A stretch of DNA of 64,000 bases from the NCBI GenBank assembly GCA_028564705.1, contig JAPXFQ010002465.1:682001-746000 (forward strand), read 5' to 3'. Origin of the DNA: Apricaphanius iberus (taxonomy: Eukaryota > Chordata > Actinopteri > Cyprinodontiformes > Aphaniidae). Below are positions 1 through 12,279 of this stretch, piece after piece (within the stretch, counting starts at the first letter, position 1; every line of letters starts with the position of its first letter). The notes below the pieces were generated by a model, which was given only the letters and a program-made list of their open reading frames with translations, did not search any database and was not told the origin of the DNA. Both the position numbers and the translations under genes were made by a program.

Positions 1-540
1 CCATTCTAACTATAAGCTTTATCAGAAAGGAAGGTTTTGAGCCTAGTCTTACAAGTAGACAGAGTATCTGCCTCACAGACTAAAACTGGAAGCTGTTTCT
101 AAAGGAGAGGAGCCTGATATCTAAAAGATCTGCCTCCTATTCTACTTTTAGAAATCCAAGGAGCTACCAGTAAATCTGCAGTCTGAGATCAAGGTGATCA
201 GTTAGGAACATATGAAACAATAACATCACTGATGTACGATGGAGCGTGATTATTAAGGGCGCTATAAGTAAGGAGGAGGATCTTAAACTCTATTCTGGAT
301 TTAACAGGGAGCCAATGTAGAGAAGCCAAAACAGGAGAAATATGATTGCTCTTTTAAATATTCATCAAAAATCTTGCTGCACCATGTTGGATTAACTGAA
401 GGCTTTTTACTCAATTTTGTGGACTTTCCTAATAGTAAAGCGTTACAGTAGTCCATTTTTGAAGTAACAAATACATGGACTAGCTTCTCAGTATCACTCT
501 TGGACAGGAGGTTTCTCATTTTAGCAATATCCCAGATGTG
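1..540 (-). mobile_element. L2-like LINE fragment, 3' part of reverse transcriptase ORF
   Basis: Read on the minus strand, 301-519 encodes a degraded piece of the C-terminal region of a non-LTR retrotransposon polymerase, with the family signature KLVHVFVTSKMDYCNALL. Bases 1-240 match the reverse of the same stretch seen at 43290-43450 and 53150-53220: the end of the ORF, reading like FKTRLKTFLFDKAYS. The copy runs off the left edge of the window and is broken by stops and frameshifts. L2-like clade is my judgement from the motif; a Rex1/Babar-type LINE is the alternative. Confidence 0.75.
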
Positions 541-1795
541 AAAGAAAGAAATCCTGTAAAATTTTTCACAACAATGCTCTATTTTGTGCTGGTATATGGA
601 ATATAAGCTGAATAGAATACATTAAAGACTGTGTAATATGTTACAAACTCCAGAAGGTCAGAACACTACATACAACAATAAAGAATTAAATACACTTTAT
701 CCCATTTCTTAAGCATCCTGTAAGGATATGCTTCAACATCCTGTCATATTTGCAGATATACAGCTTACTTTGTGTAGAATGGGGAGGGGTCTAACTGCAT
801 CAATGTGTGCTGTCTGTTACACAGAAGGGTGTTTTAAGCCTGGCTTTTCACAGTCCATCAGGATGATCTCCGGCAGATATTAATGAGCTTTCCCTCTCAT
901 GTGGACTCAGTCGTCCAACTGGACAGCTTTCTAAGGATTGTGCAGGTCGAGCTCATATAGTGACCTTTATGCATAGAAAATCCATAGTAAAGATAAAATT
1001 GAGAAAAGCTTTTTTTGTATGTGGTTGGTTTGAGTGAGCTTTGTTTCCTAAATATTTTTTTTCTGAATGAATGAAATGTAAAAAAAAAAAAGATCTGTAT
1101 ATTTGACTATGTTAAAGTAGACTGACTAGGTAGTTAGATGTTTTTATGTCAAATGTGTCACAACCCTGACTGCAATGTTTCTGTCACAAGAACAAGATTC
1201 TGCAAAGAGTGCATGCTTTTAATTTAGAAAAGTTGTTCCTCTTCAGCAAATCTTTGGCAATGTTCAGCAGAGAATAAAGGGGATGTAACTCAGTGCTTAA
1301 AGATGTCCTGACATGTAGACAATTTTGTTTGCCTCTTAGTACTGCTGTTGAAAAGGCCTGAAATTATTTTTATTTTTATTTGTTTGTCAATATCCCACAT
1401 TAAAATGTGCTAAAATTCCCGCCTTCATTTTAAAAACATTAATCATGTGAATTGAAATCTTTAAAGCACAGAATTGTTTTTCACAAAATCACCAAAGGCA
1501 TAATTGTTGATACCTACCAGTTGTAAGACAAAAATACCCGATTGATTCTTTTATTACTCCTACTTGAATTTTTCAATTATCCTGGAATTCTGATTAATAA
1601 ACAGTGAATTTATTTCTCTGGGTTATAAATATGATGTAACACAAAGGCCCATTTCTCTTAGGCACTGGGCTATATGAGGTCGATATTTGTCTCCCCGCCA
1701 TGTAAAGTGAATACATGGTAGGAAAGGTTTAAAAAGAATCTCACTCATAAAGACCTGCAGCAAAGAGTGACATCTTAAGAAGCATCTAGTACATT
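541..1795. other. AT-rich intronic DNA, nothing recognised
   Basis: No coding signal, RNA gene or recognisable repeat was seen apart from a short poly-A run near 1080-1092. The stretch lies within the presumed last intron of bcas3. Confidence 0.5.
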
Positions 1796-2450
1796 TTTCT
1801 TTTATGGCAAGGCAAGTTTATTTGTAGAGCACAATTCATACAAAAGGCTATTCAAAGTGCTTCACAGTTGCATAAATTAAGAAAACAGACAAAAGGAAAA
1901 AAAACTGGAAAAAAAACATCAACTTAAAAAATAATTATTTACAATAAAAAGCAAGAGTGCAGATAAAATACTTTCTATTGTCAAATGCACGGGTAAAAAG
2001 AACTGTTTTCACCTGGATTTAAACATTGTTAGAGTTGAGGCTTGTCTCACATCCTCATGAAGACTTCCAGATTTTAGCTGCCTGAAGCTGAAATGCAGCC
2101 TCACCGTGTTTATTGTTGACTCTGGGAACCACCAGGAGACCCCTCCCTGAAGTTCTCAGGGCCCGAGATGGTTCATATGTCTCTAACATGTCAGAGATGT
2201 ACTTTGGTGCCAAACCATGAAAAGACTTGTACACAAGCAGAGCTGTTTTAAATTCTATTCTCTGAGCGACAGAAAGCCAGTGCAGAGACCCGAGCACTGG
2301 ACTAATATGGTCGTATTTCCTGGTTCTTGCCAGGACTCGAGCAGCAGCGTTCTGGAGGTACTGCAGCTGTCTAACAGCTTGTTTAGAGAGGCCAGTGAGC
2401 AGGCCGTTACAGTAGTCTAACCTGCTGGAGACAAATGCATGGATGAGTCT
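1796..2450 (-). mobile_element. L2-like LINE fragment, minus strand
   Basis: The minus-strand frame at 2055-2483 gives a long intact stretch of polymerase C-terminus with the blocks HAFVSSRLDYCNGLLTGL, LQNAAARVLARTRKYDHISP, LGSLHWLSVAQRIEFK and YKSFHGLAPKYISDML. Bases 1803-1870 carry the 3'-terminal tail typical of the family, with 'tttatttgtagagcac' and a later 'cttcacag'. The copy is 5'-truncated at about 2450, where an hAT-like terminus begins. It is among the better-preserved LINE copies here but is far from full length. Confidence 0.88.
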
Positions 2451-2990
2451 AGGGTTGTGCCGATGAACGATGTCATCGTCCATCGTGATGGTTGACCAAC
2501 ATCACGATGGAAAGCCACCATCGTGATGACACGGCCCCCTCCCTGTCAGACACGCACTAATCCTTTAGTCTCTTCTATAGTTTAACTAAAACCCTTTGCG
2601 TGGACCGCTCTGTAAACATTGAGAATATAACTAACTAATGAGTGTAGCACAGTGGAGAATATTTGTACATATTTTTTTATTTATTTTGCATGGTTTGAGT
2701 GTGTGGATTTGGTGTGTTTTGTTTGCATTTGTTTCCCTCTGTGAAGCTCCAAAAAAAAAAAAAAAGAATTGATCTTGATGATTCAGGACAAGGAGCCAGC
2801 AACCAGCTGCTTTGTTACAGCTGCGCAAAACTTGTTAAGCTGAACATAAAAAGAGCCGAGGGAGGACGGCAAAGACTGAACCCAATGGCCGAACACCTCG
2901 AGCAATTACCACGCACTAGAACTGAAGATCTTTACCCGAACCCGTCCGCCTCTTTAGCACGATAATTTATATTAAAGCGCTGCATTATTC
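2451..2990 (+). mobile_element. hAT-like DNA transposon remnant
   Basis: At 2451 the LINE sequence stops and a new block starts with 'tagggttgtgccgatgaacg', which resembles the terminus of fish hAT elements. It is followed by an imperfect palindrome around 2481-2511 built from 'ccatcgtgatgg' and its complement. The downstream segment to about 2990 encodes no convincing transposase. No matching right end was located, so the right limit is approximate. Confidence 0.45.
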
Positions 2991-4560
2991 CCAATCTACC
3001 TGTCAAGATGTTAACGGCACACAGCATGTCATGATGGTAAAGACCCACTCCTCTCAGATAAACTCAGAAAATGCTGAAGAATAAATGCACTATTATCACA
3101 AGTTTCAAGTTGCAGAAGTCTCCTGCATTTATATAGCATCTCCCTGATGTCCAAAGTCAGTTAAAATCTCTTGAAATCTAAAGAGCGCAGACAGAAACGC
3201 ACGCAGGCGAGAAAGACTAACAGAACCAAGCGGTTAAAGCTTTCTATACCTGCTGACTTAACAAAAAGTTATAAATCAACATGCCTTGAAATTATTGTAA
3301 TTCATTTATCATTTTAAGCTTCAGTTAACAGGCCTATTTGACCGGAGTTCCAAACATTTGTTCAATAAATTGAAAACCGGACAACGTGACCATCAAGGTG
3401 CCAGTTTTTTTTCCTAGCGGAAAATGTTGGGTTTTATCAGTTCGCGCTATAATAAGCTGCCAATCCAAATATACTCTTGAACTCTCTCTGGTTCAGGTCG
3501 GTTCCGGGCCAACTTTTAAGGCCCAATTACAGCTCTACCACGCACAAGTCTCTGGCGGCAGACAGTCAGAGCGAGGCAGATAATTACCGTTTCACCTGTT
3601 TTGAGAAACGAGCAAAGATGGCCACAAACGTTGCTCTATGCGCACTATGAGTCAAGGCTGCGCGGATATCGGTGCCTGCCCTTTGTTTTCCAGCTGCTTT
3701 TGGCTGAAATGGGTAATGAGAGCTTCAAAGGAGATCTGCTGTTCACCTGTCAGCTGATGTAGTGGTGTATGCTCGATTGGAAGAATTTATATTAAGACCT
3801 TTACCTGGAAGGAGAACAAGTTTAAAAAATTATTATTATTTATTTTTCTGCTTTATTTTAAATGTTTAAATACTTTTTAGGCTTGTGTGAAGAGATAAAT
3901 GGAAGAACAAAAAAAAAGTAACCAACCCACAGTACATGCCCCCAATATGTTTTTCCATTCCAAGTCTTGCTCAACAGTTTGTACTTAAAACAGTTGCAAA
4001 ATGGTAAAACATCAGAGGCCTGCAATGTGATACACAGCAACAGTGTCAAAGGTGAACTGTCAGCGTGCAGGTTGACCATACCTGGTGGACACTTCAATTT
4101 GGGAGAAAGACGTTTGGATTCACAGCCTCATGGCTGACATTGAGGATGAGTTGTCTTCTGCTGCACAGGAGGTGTCCACACAGACAGCAGAAAATTAGCC
4201 AGACTTTCTGGCTCTTACACACAGTTATACACACACAAGCTACTTTTTTTATGATTCTTTTTAAAATGAAATGCATGGAAAGACTTTGCTTCACGTTGTT
4301 GTATTGGTGGTTTATAATCAGGACAGGGTAACAATTAAAATGTTATATCATCTAGTGTTACTATGCTCTATCAGTCACTTTAAATCAACCTCTACAGTCA
4401 ATAATTGTCTAATATGTCAGATTAATGTTGCAGGTTGTTGTTTGATGTGACCCAATGCATGCTATAATTTTTTGGGTGTTTATCTTCATCATTGGATGAC
4501 TCTTGACCAGGTTTTGCGTTGATGTTCTCAAAAGGCAATTTAAACATATAGAAAAGCAAG
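2991..4560. other. Intronic DNA, nothing recognised
   Basis: No gene or identified repeat. The short frames on both strands at 3386-3583 and 3858-4331 have no recognisable domain and no splice context and are treated as chance. Confidence 0.45.
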
Positions 4561-4564
4561 TTTG

Positions 4565-4775
4565 GGGCGAATGTGGCCCAGGGAGAGTAGTTGTCTTGCA
4601 TCGCAGGGTTCAATTCCAGCTTCACCCTATCACGTGGCAATGTATCCTTGGTCAAGGCACTTAACCCCAATGTACCTACTGATCTTTGTATCGGTGTATG
4701 AATGTGAGTGCAAATGGGTGATTGGTCAGTATGACTAGAAAAGCACTATATAAGTCCACTCCGTTTACCATATAA
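4565..4775 (+). mobile_element. SINE-like repeat
   Basis: The block has the layout of a common teleost short repeat. A degraded pol III B-box-like 'gggttcaattcc' sits near 4606, followed by 'ggtcaaggcacttaacccc', then 'tcggtgtatgaatgtgagtg' and the terminal 'aaagcactatataagtcc'. tRNA derivation is inferred from the B-box-like motif. The A box is too diverged to call. Confidence 0.6.
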
Positions 4776-5245
4776 GCTAAACCTTAACACATTAAAAAGG
4801 AATATTGTTGCCTGTGAGAAATTGTTTTAGCACTGATATCTAAACATGTACAAGAAGTATCCATATAAAAAGAAAAAGGAAAATGAAAGAACTGTGAGTG
4901 AAATATGCAGAAAAAGTAGCTTTCAATAGATCTAAAGGTCTTTCACCTGCCTTCCCTGTTTATTTAGAAGCCTTTCTTGGTCATGACACAAGTGTTGGTC
5001 AATGACCCTTTCTTGTAGTCAGCCTAAGTGCCTTCGCATGTCAGCGCGTATTTCATTTTTACAGTTATAGGAGGAAACTACACGTCAAAAGCTGCCTCAT
5101 CTGTGGGGCTAGCGTGGTCTGGTACATGTATGTGGGGGTTTTCTGGGTGCTCAAATGTCCTCAGTCCAAGAACATTCATGCTAACTGCTGACCCATAACA
5201 TTTTTATGAATAGATGTATGAATAGATGTGTAAAGTATTATTTGT
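4776..5245. other. Intronic DNA, nothing recognised
   Basis: No coding or repeat signal that I can name. Confidence 0.4.
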
Positions 5246-6245
5246 TGACCCGACCTAGAGAAGGCCATTCATGCTTTTATTATCTCCAGACTTGACTATT
5301 GAACTGCTCTCTTTCTGTGTCTCTTTGTCCAAAATGGAGCTGCCTGTCTTTTAACCAACAACTCATGATGTGTGCACGTTACCCCTGTTTTATATCCTTT
5401 ACACTGGCTTTCTGCTCAGTTTGATTTTAAACTTTTACAGTTTGTCGTTATATCATTTATGGCCTTGCTCCTTCTTATTTTGCTGAACTTTTCAGTGTTT
5501 TTGTTGTGGCAAGGCCTTGCAGTCCACCATCCAGCTTCTATTGAATGTCCCAAGGACTAAGTTAAAGCACTGGGGTGACCACGCCTTTTCGGTGATGAGT
5601 TCCACGCTCTGGAAAAGGCTTCATTTGGATCTTTCAGCCACAACCGAATCAGGCCTTTTTTAAGGTCTCATTCAGTTGTTTTCTTCAATTATTTTGAGGT
5701 GGTCTCTAACCTAAATTAATGCCTTTTGAGTAATTTTATGTGGAGAAAAAAAGCTCTGGCACTTCTGTTTCAGGAGGCTGCGGTTTGTCAGAGGAAAAAT
5801 ATCAGGATTACAGTCTAACTTATTATTATTGATGAAATGAACATGTCTCCCCTCTGGTGGGCTAACAGCACCAAGTTTATCCAAGGTAGCAATCCCATTC
5901 ATACTGATTTTCCTGGTGACAAAGAAGGGACTGGCTTTTTCTGACTCGCTCATTTGTACTATCCATTTCCTATCTGTGGCTAATGCAGGCAAAGGTGGTT
6001 GAAGAAAATGTTCACGTGCAGCATACATATTCACACACAGAGTGAATGATCATATTTCAAAAACAAGTATTACACAGTTTCACAGTGAACGAGACGTTTA
6101 AAAGCAAACTCGAGATGCATTTCTTCAGAAAAGCTTTTAATGTTTTGCAGCATATTACTCTGTACCGTTTTGTTTTTGTTGTTTCTTTTCCCTGTTATGC
6201 TCTTTGGTCTTCTTATGTAGATGTTTTAAAGCATGTTATAAATCA
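5246..6245 (+). mobile_element. Degraded LINE (L2/Rex1-like) 3' region, plus strand
   Basis: Plus-strand translation in several frames gives decayed polymerase C-terminal blocks. These are an 'aggccattcatgcttttatt' HAF-type start near 5262, then HVTPVLYPLHWLSAQFDFKLL near 5372 (equivalent to HITPVLxSLHWLP), a WGDHAFSVMSSTLWKRL-like block near 5570, and FKSKLEMHFFRKAFNV near 6100. The middle, about 5690-6050, is not LINE-like and may be a later insertion or divergence. Confidence 0.65.
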
Positions 6246-6254
6246 GTAAATTAT

Positions 6255-7560
6255 TTAATGAAAGAGTCCTATCGGAGCCTTTCGGGCCTGCGGGACCCCG
6301 GAAGCTGGATGTTGTAGGGCTGTGTTGGTTAACGCGGCTCTGCAATATTGCGTGGACATCGGGGACAGTTCCCTTGGATTGGCAGACCGGGGTGGTGGTC
6401 CCCCTCTTTAAAAAGGGGGACCAAAGAGTGTGTTCCAACTATAGGGGGATCACAATTCTGAGCCTCCCTGGTAAGGTCTATTCAGGGGTTCTGGAGAGGA
6501 GGGTCCGACGGATAGTCGAACCTCGGATTCAGGAGGAACAATGCGGTTTTCGTCCTGGCCATGGAACACTGGACAAGCTCTACACCCTCAGCAGGGTCCT
6601 GGAGGGTTCGTAGGAGTTCGCCCAACCGGTCTACATGTGTTTTGTGGACTTGGAGAAGGCGTTCGACCGTGTCCCTCTGGGAGTCCGGTGGGGGGTACTC
6701 CAGGAGTAAGGGGTACCAGGCCCTTTGATAAGGGCTGTTAGGTCCCTGTATGACCGGTTTCAGAGTCTGGTTCGCATTGCTGGCAGTAAGTCGGACTCTT
6801 CTCCAGTGAGAGTTTGTCACCGATCCTGTTCATAACATTCATGGACAGGATTTCTAGGCAACCCAAGGTGTTGAGGGGTTCCGTTTTGGTGGCAAAGGGT
6901 AGGGTGCCTTCTTCGGGTCGGGGATGGGGTCCTTCCTCAAGTGGAGGAGTTCAAGTATCTGGGGGCCTTGTTCACGAATGAGTGAAAAATGGAGCGGGAG
7001 ATCGATGGACGGATTGGTAAGACATCTGCAGTTATGCGGGCGCTGTACCGGTCTGTCGTGGTAAAGAGAGAGCTGAGCCAAAAGGCAAAGCTCTCGATTT
7101 ACCGGCCGAGCTACGTTCCTACCCTCATCTACGGTCACGAACTTTCGGTGGTGACCGAAAGAACAAGATCACGGATACAGGCGGCTGAAATCAGTTTCCT
7201 CCGCAGAGTGGCTGGGCTCTCCCTTAGAGATAGGGTGAGGAGCTCGGTCATCCGAAGGGGGCTAAGAGTAGAGTCGCTGCTTGTCCACATCGAGAGGAGC
7301 CAGTTGAGGTGGCTTGGGCATCTGATCAGGATGCCTCCTGGACGCCTCCCTGGCGAGGTGTTCTGGGCACGTCCCACCAGGAGGAGGCCCAGGGGAAGAC
7401 CCAGGACTCGCTGGAGGGACTATGTCTCCTAGCTGGCCTGGGAATGCCTCGGGATCCCTCCCGAGGAGCTGGTCCAAGTGGCCGGGGAGAGGGAAGTCTG
7501 CGTCTCTTTGCTTAGGCTACTGCCCTCGCGACCCGACCTCAGATAAAGCGGAAGAAGATT
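6255..7560 (+). mobile_element. LINE copy with internal deletion of the RT catalytic core
   Basis: Plus-strand frames give large blocks of a non-LTR polymerase: DWQTGVVVPLFKKGDQRV and CSNYRGITILSLPGKVY at 6374-6500, EEQCGFRPGHGTLD near 6530, then 6989-7432 with MEREIDGRIGKTSAVMRALY, TERTRSRIQAAEISFLRRVA and RSQLRWLGHLIRMPPGRLPG. Between the block ending MDRISRQ (about 6861) and the block starting near 6920, the FADD-containing palm region expected in this family is absent. The element ends at a 'gataaagcggaagaag' tail followed by GGAT repeats. A related copy lies on the minus strand at 57140-58880. I did not assign the clade. Confidence 0.85.
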
Positions 7561-7585
7561 GCATGGATGGATGGATGGATGGATT
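7561..7585 (+). repeat. (GGAT)n microsatellite at LINE 3' end
   Basis: About five tandem GGAT units directly follow the LINE tail. In this family the 3' end commonly carries such tetranucleotide repeats, so this probably belongs to the element. Confidence 0.8.
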
Positions 7586-9580
7586 AATTAATTAATGAAT
7601 TGTATGTCTTTGTATTGTCCTGTGAAGACCAGGGATGTCTCCAAGTCGTCCCCTCACCCTGATGAGGCATATCCATCAGGAACCTGGATGGATCACACAG
7701 AAAGGAATGATTGGATGGGAAACTCAAATTCTAGTCATGCTACTGTTTTTGTCTACCTTTGCCATATGAATGAGGTTCTTTTGTACTCTTTATAAAATCA
7801 GTAATACTTTAACTATAATGTTAGGTTTCTTTCCTCTTAAGCTGTAAATAGTTGTTTGAAGTAACCATATACAAGATGCTACGCCAGATCATGTTGCAGT
7901 TATTTCCAGATAAAAAGTAAGTTAATTAAAAAACAGTCTTAATCACCAGCAGTTTTTAAGTTGAGAGAAATCCAACTACACTCCAGCAGATGTTTGTTTT
8001 TGAATCAGTTTTTAGATTTGCAAGCACGCACTTGTGTGTATGTGTGGGAGCCTCAGTGGGGTGTTGAACCTGGACGAGAAAACACTAATCAGAGGAAGCC
8101 ATCGCCAACGAAGGGATTAAAGTCATAACACAAAAACAATCAGCTGGGATAAGTAGGATACTATCACCATGGGTTACAGCCCCCACCCTTGTTTCTGTTA
8201 GATGAACTGAATCTGCCTTGCCTGGTTTACAGTGAGAACTCTGTACACTTGTCAGTGGTGCACAACAGGATGCTCATCATGGTTTTAAGAAGTGCTGTCT
8301 GTGTTGGTTGTTATTTTGAAACTGGTGAGGAATTATTGTTTTGAAGATTAGAAGAGGAAATAGGGTTGGGTGAGGGAGTATCTGGCCTATTGGGGAAATA
8401 CAGTAAGAGGCCACACTTCCAGTACGAGTGAAAGTCTTTTCACAGAGTCAGCATTTTTGTTCATTAATAGTAATTTCCGCCAAAAACAATCATCAATGTA
8501 AAATGTGGGATGTTTTGATCTACTTATACTCACCACTATTGTCAAACTTTAATAACAGTCCAAAAAGAAACATAACAGGATGGAGATTATCAATTTTTAA
8601 CAACATGTGGATATATATATATATATATATATATGATGACAAAGTGGTTGTTTGCAGCAGAAAGCTATGTTTATTTTTGACTCTGTGCCCTGGTAACTGA
8701 GACTGTGCAGTAGAGCCGGGATATTCTCATGCTTGGTGCAGTTCTGAAGTCAAAACTGAAGGCACCAGTAGATGTGCTGCTTTCATTCCAATTTCTTTCT
8801 GATCTCCTAACATTCAAAGAAAGACTATTCTTCATAAGTGTTATATTTTTATTGTATATTTTGTTATATATCAAATATGAATATTTAACTTGCTACTTTC
8901 TACTTAGTGGCTGACTTAATGTCTCCTTATGTAAAATAAATCTGCCTGAATTAATGACAGACGTTTCTTGAGAGGGACTTGGACTATAACTGTTTGTAAC
9001 ATAAGTTTTGTATGGCTGTGGTAGGGTTAAACTTAACCTTGCTTTGTACCGGAATCCATATTCTAATAGCAGCATTTACCCTGTGAACTCACCAGCGCGT
9101 TCCTTCCTACCCGGAGCGTTTCAGAAGCACATCGGCTGCAAATGCATTCCACCCGGCAGGTCCCAGAGAATCAGAGGAGAATTGCAATTGCATAACTTAA
9201 AGGGTAATATGCAGGAAACAAATATAATTATATGTTAAGTATCATAAACTCAGCATCCACTCCCAAATTTGCGGATATTTTTGTCCATGCCTCCTCCTTT
9301 TTCATGTTGTCCTGTTAAAAATGATCACTGGTATATAAACTGGATGATTCTCCACTTGAATGATTAACATCTTGTCGTCCCTAATGAAAACCAACAAATT
9401 AGACCAACAGACTGGCTGACTTCAAACCTATTGTCACCAGTTTATAATGTTTTTTTCATAGTTAACCAGACAGAAATCTTTTCAGAAATCTTGTCTTCTC
9501 CTTTTGAATTTGCCGGATGCTTTTCACTGCTACTGTGTCTTATTTCCTGTCTGGTCCGATCTGAACTACTGACATTGACA
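7586..9580. other. Intronic DNA with a short (AT)n tract
   Basis: No gene was recognised. A perfect AT dinucleotide run of about 24 bp occupies 8610-8634. The small frames around 8428-9238 have no domain support. Confidence 0.45.
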
Positions 9581-9584
9581 TAGG

Positions 9585-10600
9585 GCTAGACGATAATTCA
9601 ATAAAAATATCTATCGATCAATAGACATGTGGTGTGGTAGAGAAAAAAAGGCTCAATAAAAAACTTTCCCTTTTTTTCCGTATAGCCTATTAGGTAGCTT
9701 AATACTACAGTCATTACTTCAAACCAATCACAAACGCAGATGAAGGCAGCTCCTTCACAGATCCCTCTCTTCTCTCAAACCACAAAAAAGAGCAAATGAC
9801 TTGAGCTGCCAAAGATGTCGCAGCAAGGAGTGGTGGAGGAAATTGTCCTGAAAAAACGTAGTAGTTCACCAGTAGGTATGTGCGTCCCGTTCTGAACTTT
9901 TCAACACTAAAAGTAACAGTAATGAACAAAATAAAACATAGGAAACCCGTAGCTCGCTGTTATGGTGAGAGAGGAGAATCACACCCAGGCCGCACTGTTG
10001 ACAACAACCGTGGCTTTTAAAATGTCTCCCCGGTTCTCCGATACGTCCTCAGAAGAAAAAACACTTTAAACAACAAACCACAAACATGGGTGAGAAGACC
10101 CGCAGGCTTCACCCTTCAGTCACTGGACGGGGCTCCGGCGTTTTGGGCTCTGTCTACACTTAGCCATCGGTAAGTAGCTGGTTAGCTTTTGCAGCTGAAC
10201 TGAATTAGAATCTGCTTTATTGACCCAGTTTTTACACATAGACTAAACCAAATGGCTGAACCATTAATATAATAAAGTGTCATAAAATGTTTAAAGAATA
10301 AAAAACCATCAAGATAATCCTTCAATTTAAATCACTCACATTATTTAGAAAAATGATAATATGGTTAATAACATTACTTTTCTTTGCATTTGTTTTTGCT
10401 TCTTACAAACTTTCAGTTTTAATTAAAAATCGTGTTTGAATAAGGGGTTTAAGTGAATTCTTAGTTACAATTAGTTAATTTAGCATAAAATGACCAGAGA
10501 TGCACTTTAAATACGTTTGCTGCATTTTTCAGTAATTATCGATATCGATCAATGTGTCTATTCCTTTCATCAAAATGCTCTTTTTCTATATTTTCCAGCT
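9585..10600 (+). mobile_element. hAT-like non-autonomous element, copy A
   Basis: The block opens with 'gggctagacgataattcaat' and closes near 10530-10560 with 'attatcgatatcgatcaatg', the ATCGAT-rich ends common in fish hAT elements. It shares 'tcaaaccacaaaaaagagc' (9776) and 'gcttcttacaaactttcag' (10400) with the block at 15625-16260, in opposite orientation and in the same relative order. No transposase frame survives. Confidence 0.6.
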
Positions 10601-11940
10601 CTAAATTGAGATTTGTTTTTGGAAAAAATAGGCCTGCTGCATAATTTTAGGCGAGGGCAGCCACATTGTTTGTGGGACAAACTGCTTTCCACCAGGTGGA
10701 AACGAACCCATTTACTATATTTGCAGCTGTGTATTACGCTATGCAGATGTTGAGCACAGCAAATGCATCCACTGGAAAGCAGACTTTTGTTATGGGACTG
10801 GCTAGAACCAGGGAGTATGACTGTTGTAGTGAATTGGGATGTGGATAATGTCTCACTGAAGCCTGAATAGCATCAGTGTATATTAAAAATCATATCAGTC
10901 TCCTTTCATTATTCTTATATTTGTCAAAAATCTCTGTCTGGGGGTAATTTGTCTTTTACAGGGAGACTTATCAGTAAGAAAGGTTTTAGGAGTATCTAAC
11001 AAAAGATAATTTTCTCAAAATCACAATATTAACACAATAATGTGTTTATTGTAGTCTCTAAAAGAATCAATGATTAAAATAGTGGTTTAATTTGATCAAA
11101 ATGTCTCTCTATTGAAAAGTCAGTTTATGCTTTATTCACATAATTTGGGTTTCTAAATATCTGACTGCAGTCTGCGGGCAGATTTGGAAGAAGTGAACTG
11201 ATCTTTAAGGTTGGATAGATTCTGATATCTAAAAACAGCCCTATATCATTAATGAGACATCTTTCTCCAAGCTTTGGGTCTTGTGTCACCTCTCATTTAA
11301 CCGGACTCAGTTCCTGGCCCTGCAGTTCCCAATGTCTAGTCCCTCAGCTCAGTGTGGAGAATCTGTGCACAGCATTGGTTCTACACAGCCTCGCAGTGGT
11401 CTGTCCAGTAAGGGACTGTTGGAGGTTTGGCAGTTTCTCACCAAATTGTGAGGAACCCAAAGATAAATGAATATAATATAAAATCAAAACAAGACAAGTA
11501 ATTATCAAACCAGTTCATCCTGTTGATAGATCTGATTGGAGCCAGCATTTTGTTTCCATGTGTTCAGACCTTTACTGTCTGTTTGGCTCTCTCCACCGTC
11601 TCTTCTTCTGCGTTCTCAGCTGCACACAGAACACAAGGGAACTCGTTAACACTCAGATCACCAAGAACAGGTTGGAGTTTTCAAAATGATTTTTTTACCT
11701 TTCAGAGACACATACTTCCTCAAACACACCAAGCTAGAATATTGTCGTAGCAGTGGTCTGAGACCTGCACTGCACAGTGGGACGGAAAAGTTCTACCTTC
11801 AAATATAATTACACTTAAAGTGAATTTTGTTAAATGTTTTAAACATTTCATCATAACTTCAAAGCTAATGTAACCGGAGAATCATTAGAGCAAAGTCTAA
11901 GGGATAGAAGATTAAGTATTTCAGTCTAATGTCATCTAAA
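10601..11940. other. Intronic DNA, nothing recognised
   Basis: No exon with splice sites or repeat family could be identified. Frames at 11252-11750 lack recognisable domains. Confidence 0.4.
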
Positions 11941-11944
11941 GACG

Positions 11945-12275
11945 GGCTGCAGTGGGTAGCACTGCTGCCTTGCAGCAAGAAGGTCCTGTGTTCAAATCCT
12001 GGCATGGAGTTAGCACGTTCTCCTTGTGCATGCGTAGGTTCTTCTGGGTACTTCACTTTCCTCCAACAGTTTAAACATGACTGGTTAATTGGTCTGTCTA
12101 AATTGTCCTTTTTTGTGTGTGTGTGTGTGAGTGTGTGAGTGCGTGTGCACGGTTGTTTGTTCTGTGTGTCTCTATGTTGTCCTATGATGGCCTGGCGACT
12201 TGTCCCGCCTCCTGTCCACTGGAGTTGGACACATGCCCCCCATGACCCCTCAACGATAAGCGATATTGATAATGG
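11945..12275 (+). mobile_element. tRNA-derived SINE (diverged)
   Basis: The sequence begins 'gggctgcagtgggtagcact', an A-box-like start. It has a B-box-like 'tgttcaaatcctgg' near 11990, continues with the typical 'ggttaattggtctgtctaaa' (12081) and a GT-rich stretch at 12115-12150, and ends with 'gcgacttgtcccgcctcctg' and 'acgataagcg'. This is the body order of an abundant teleost SINE-type repeat. It is internally shortened. Confidence 0.7.
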
Positions 12276-12279
12276 ATAG

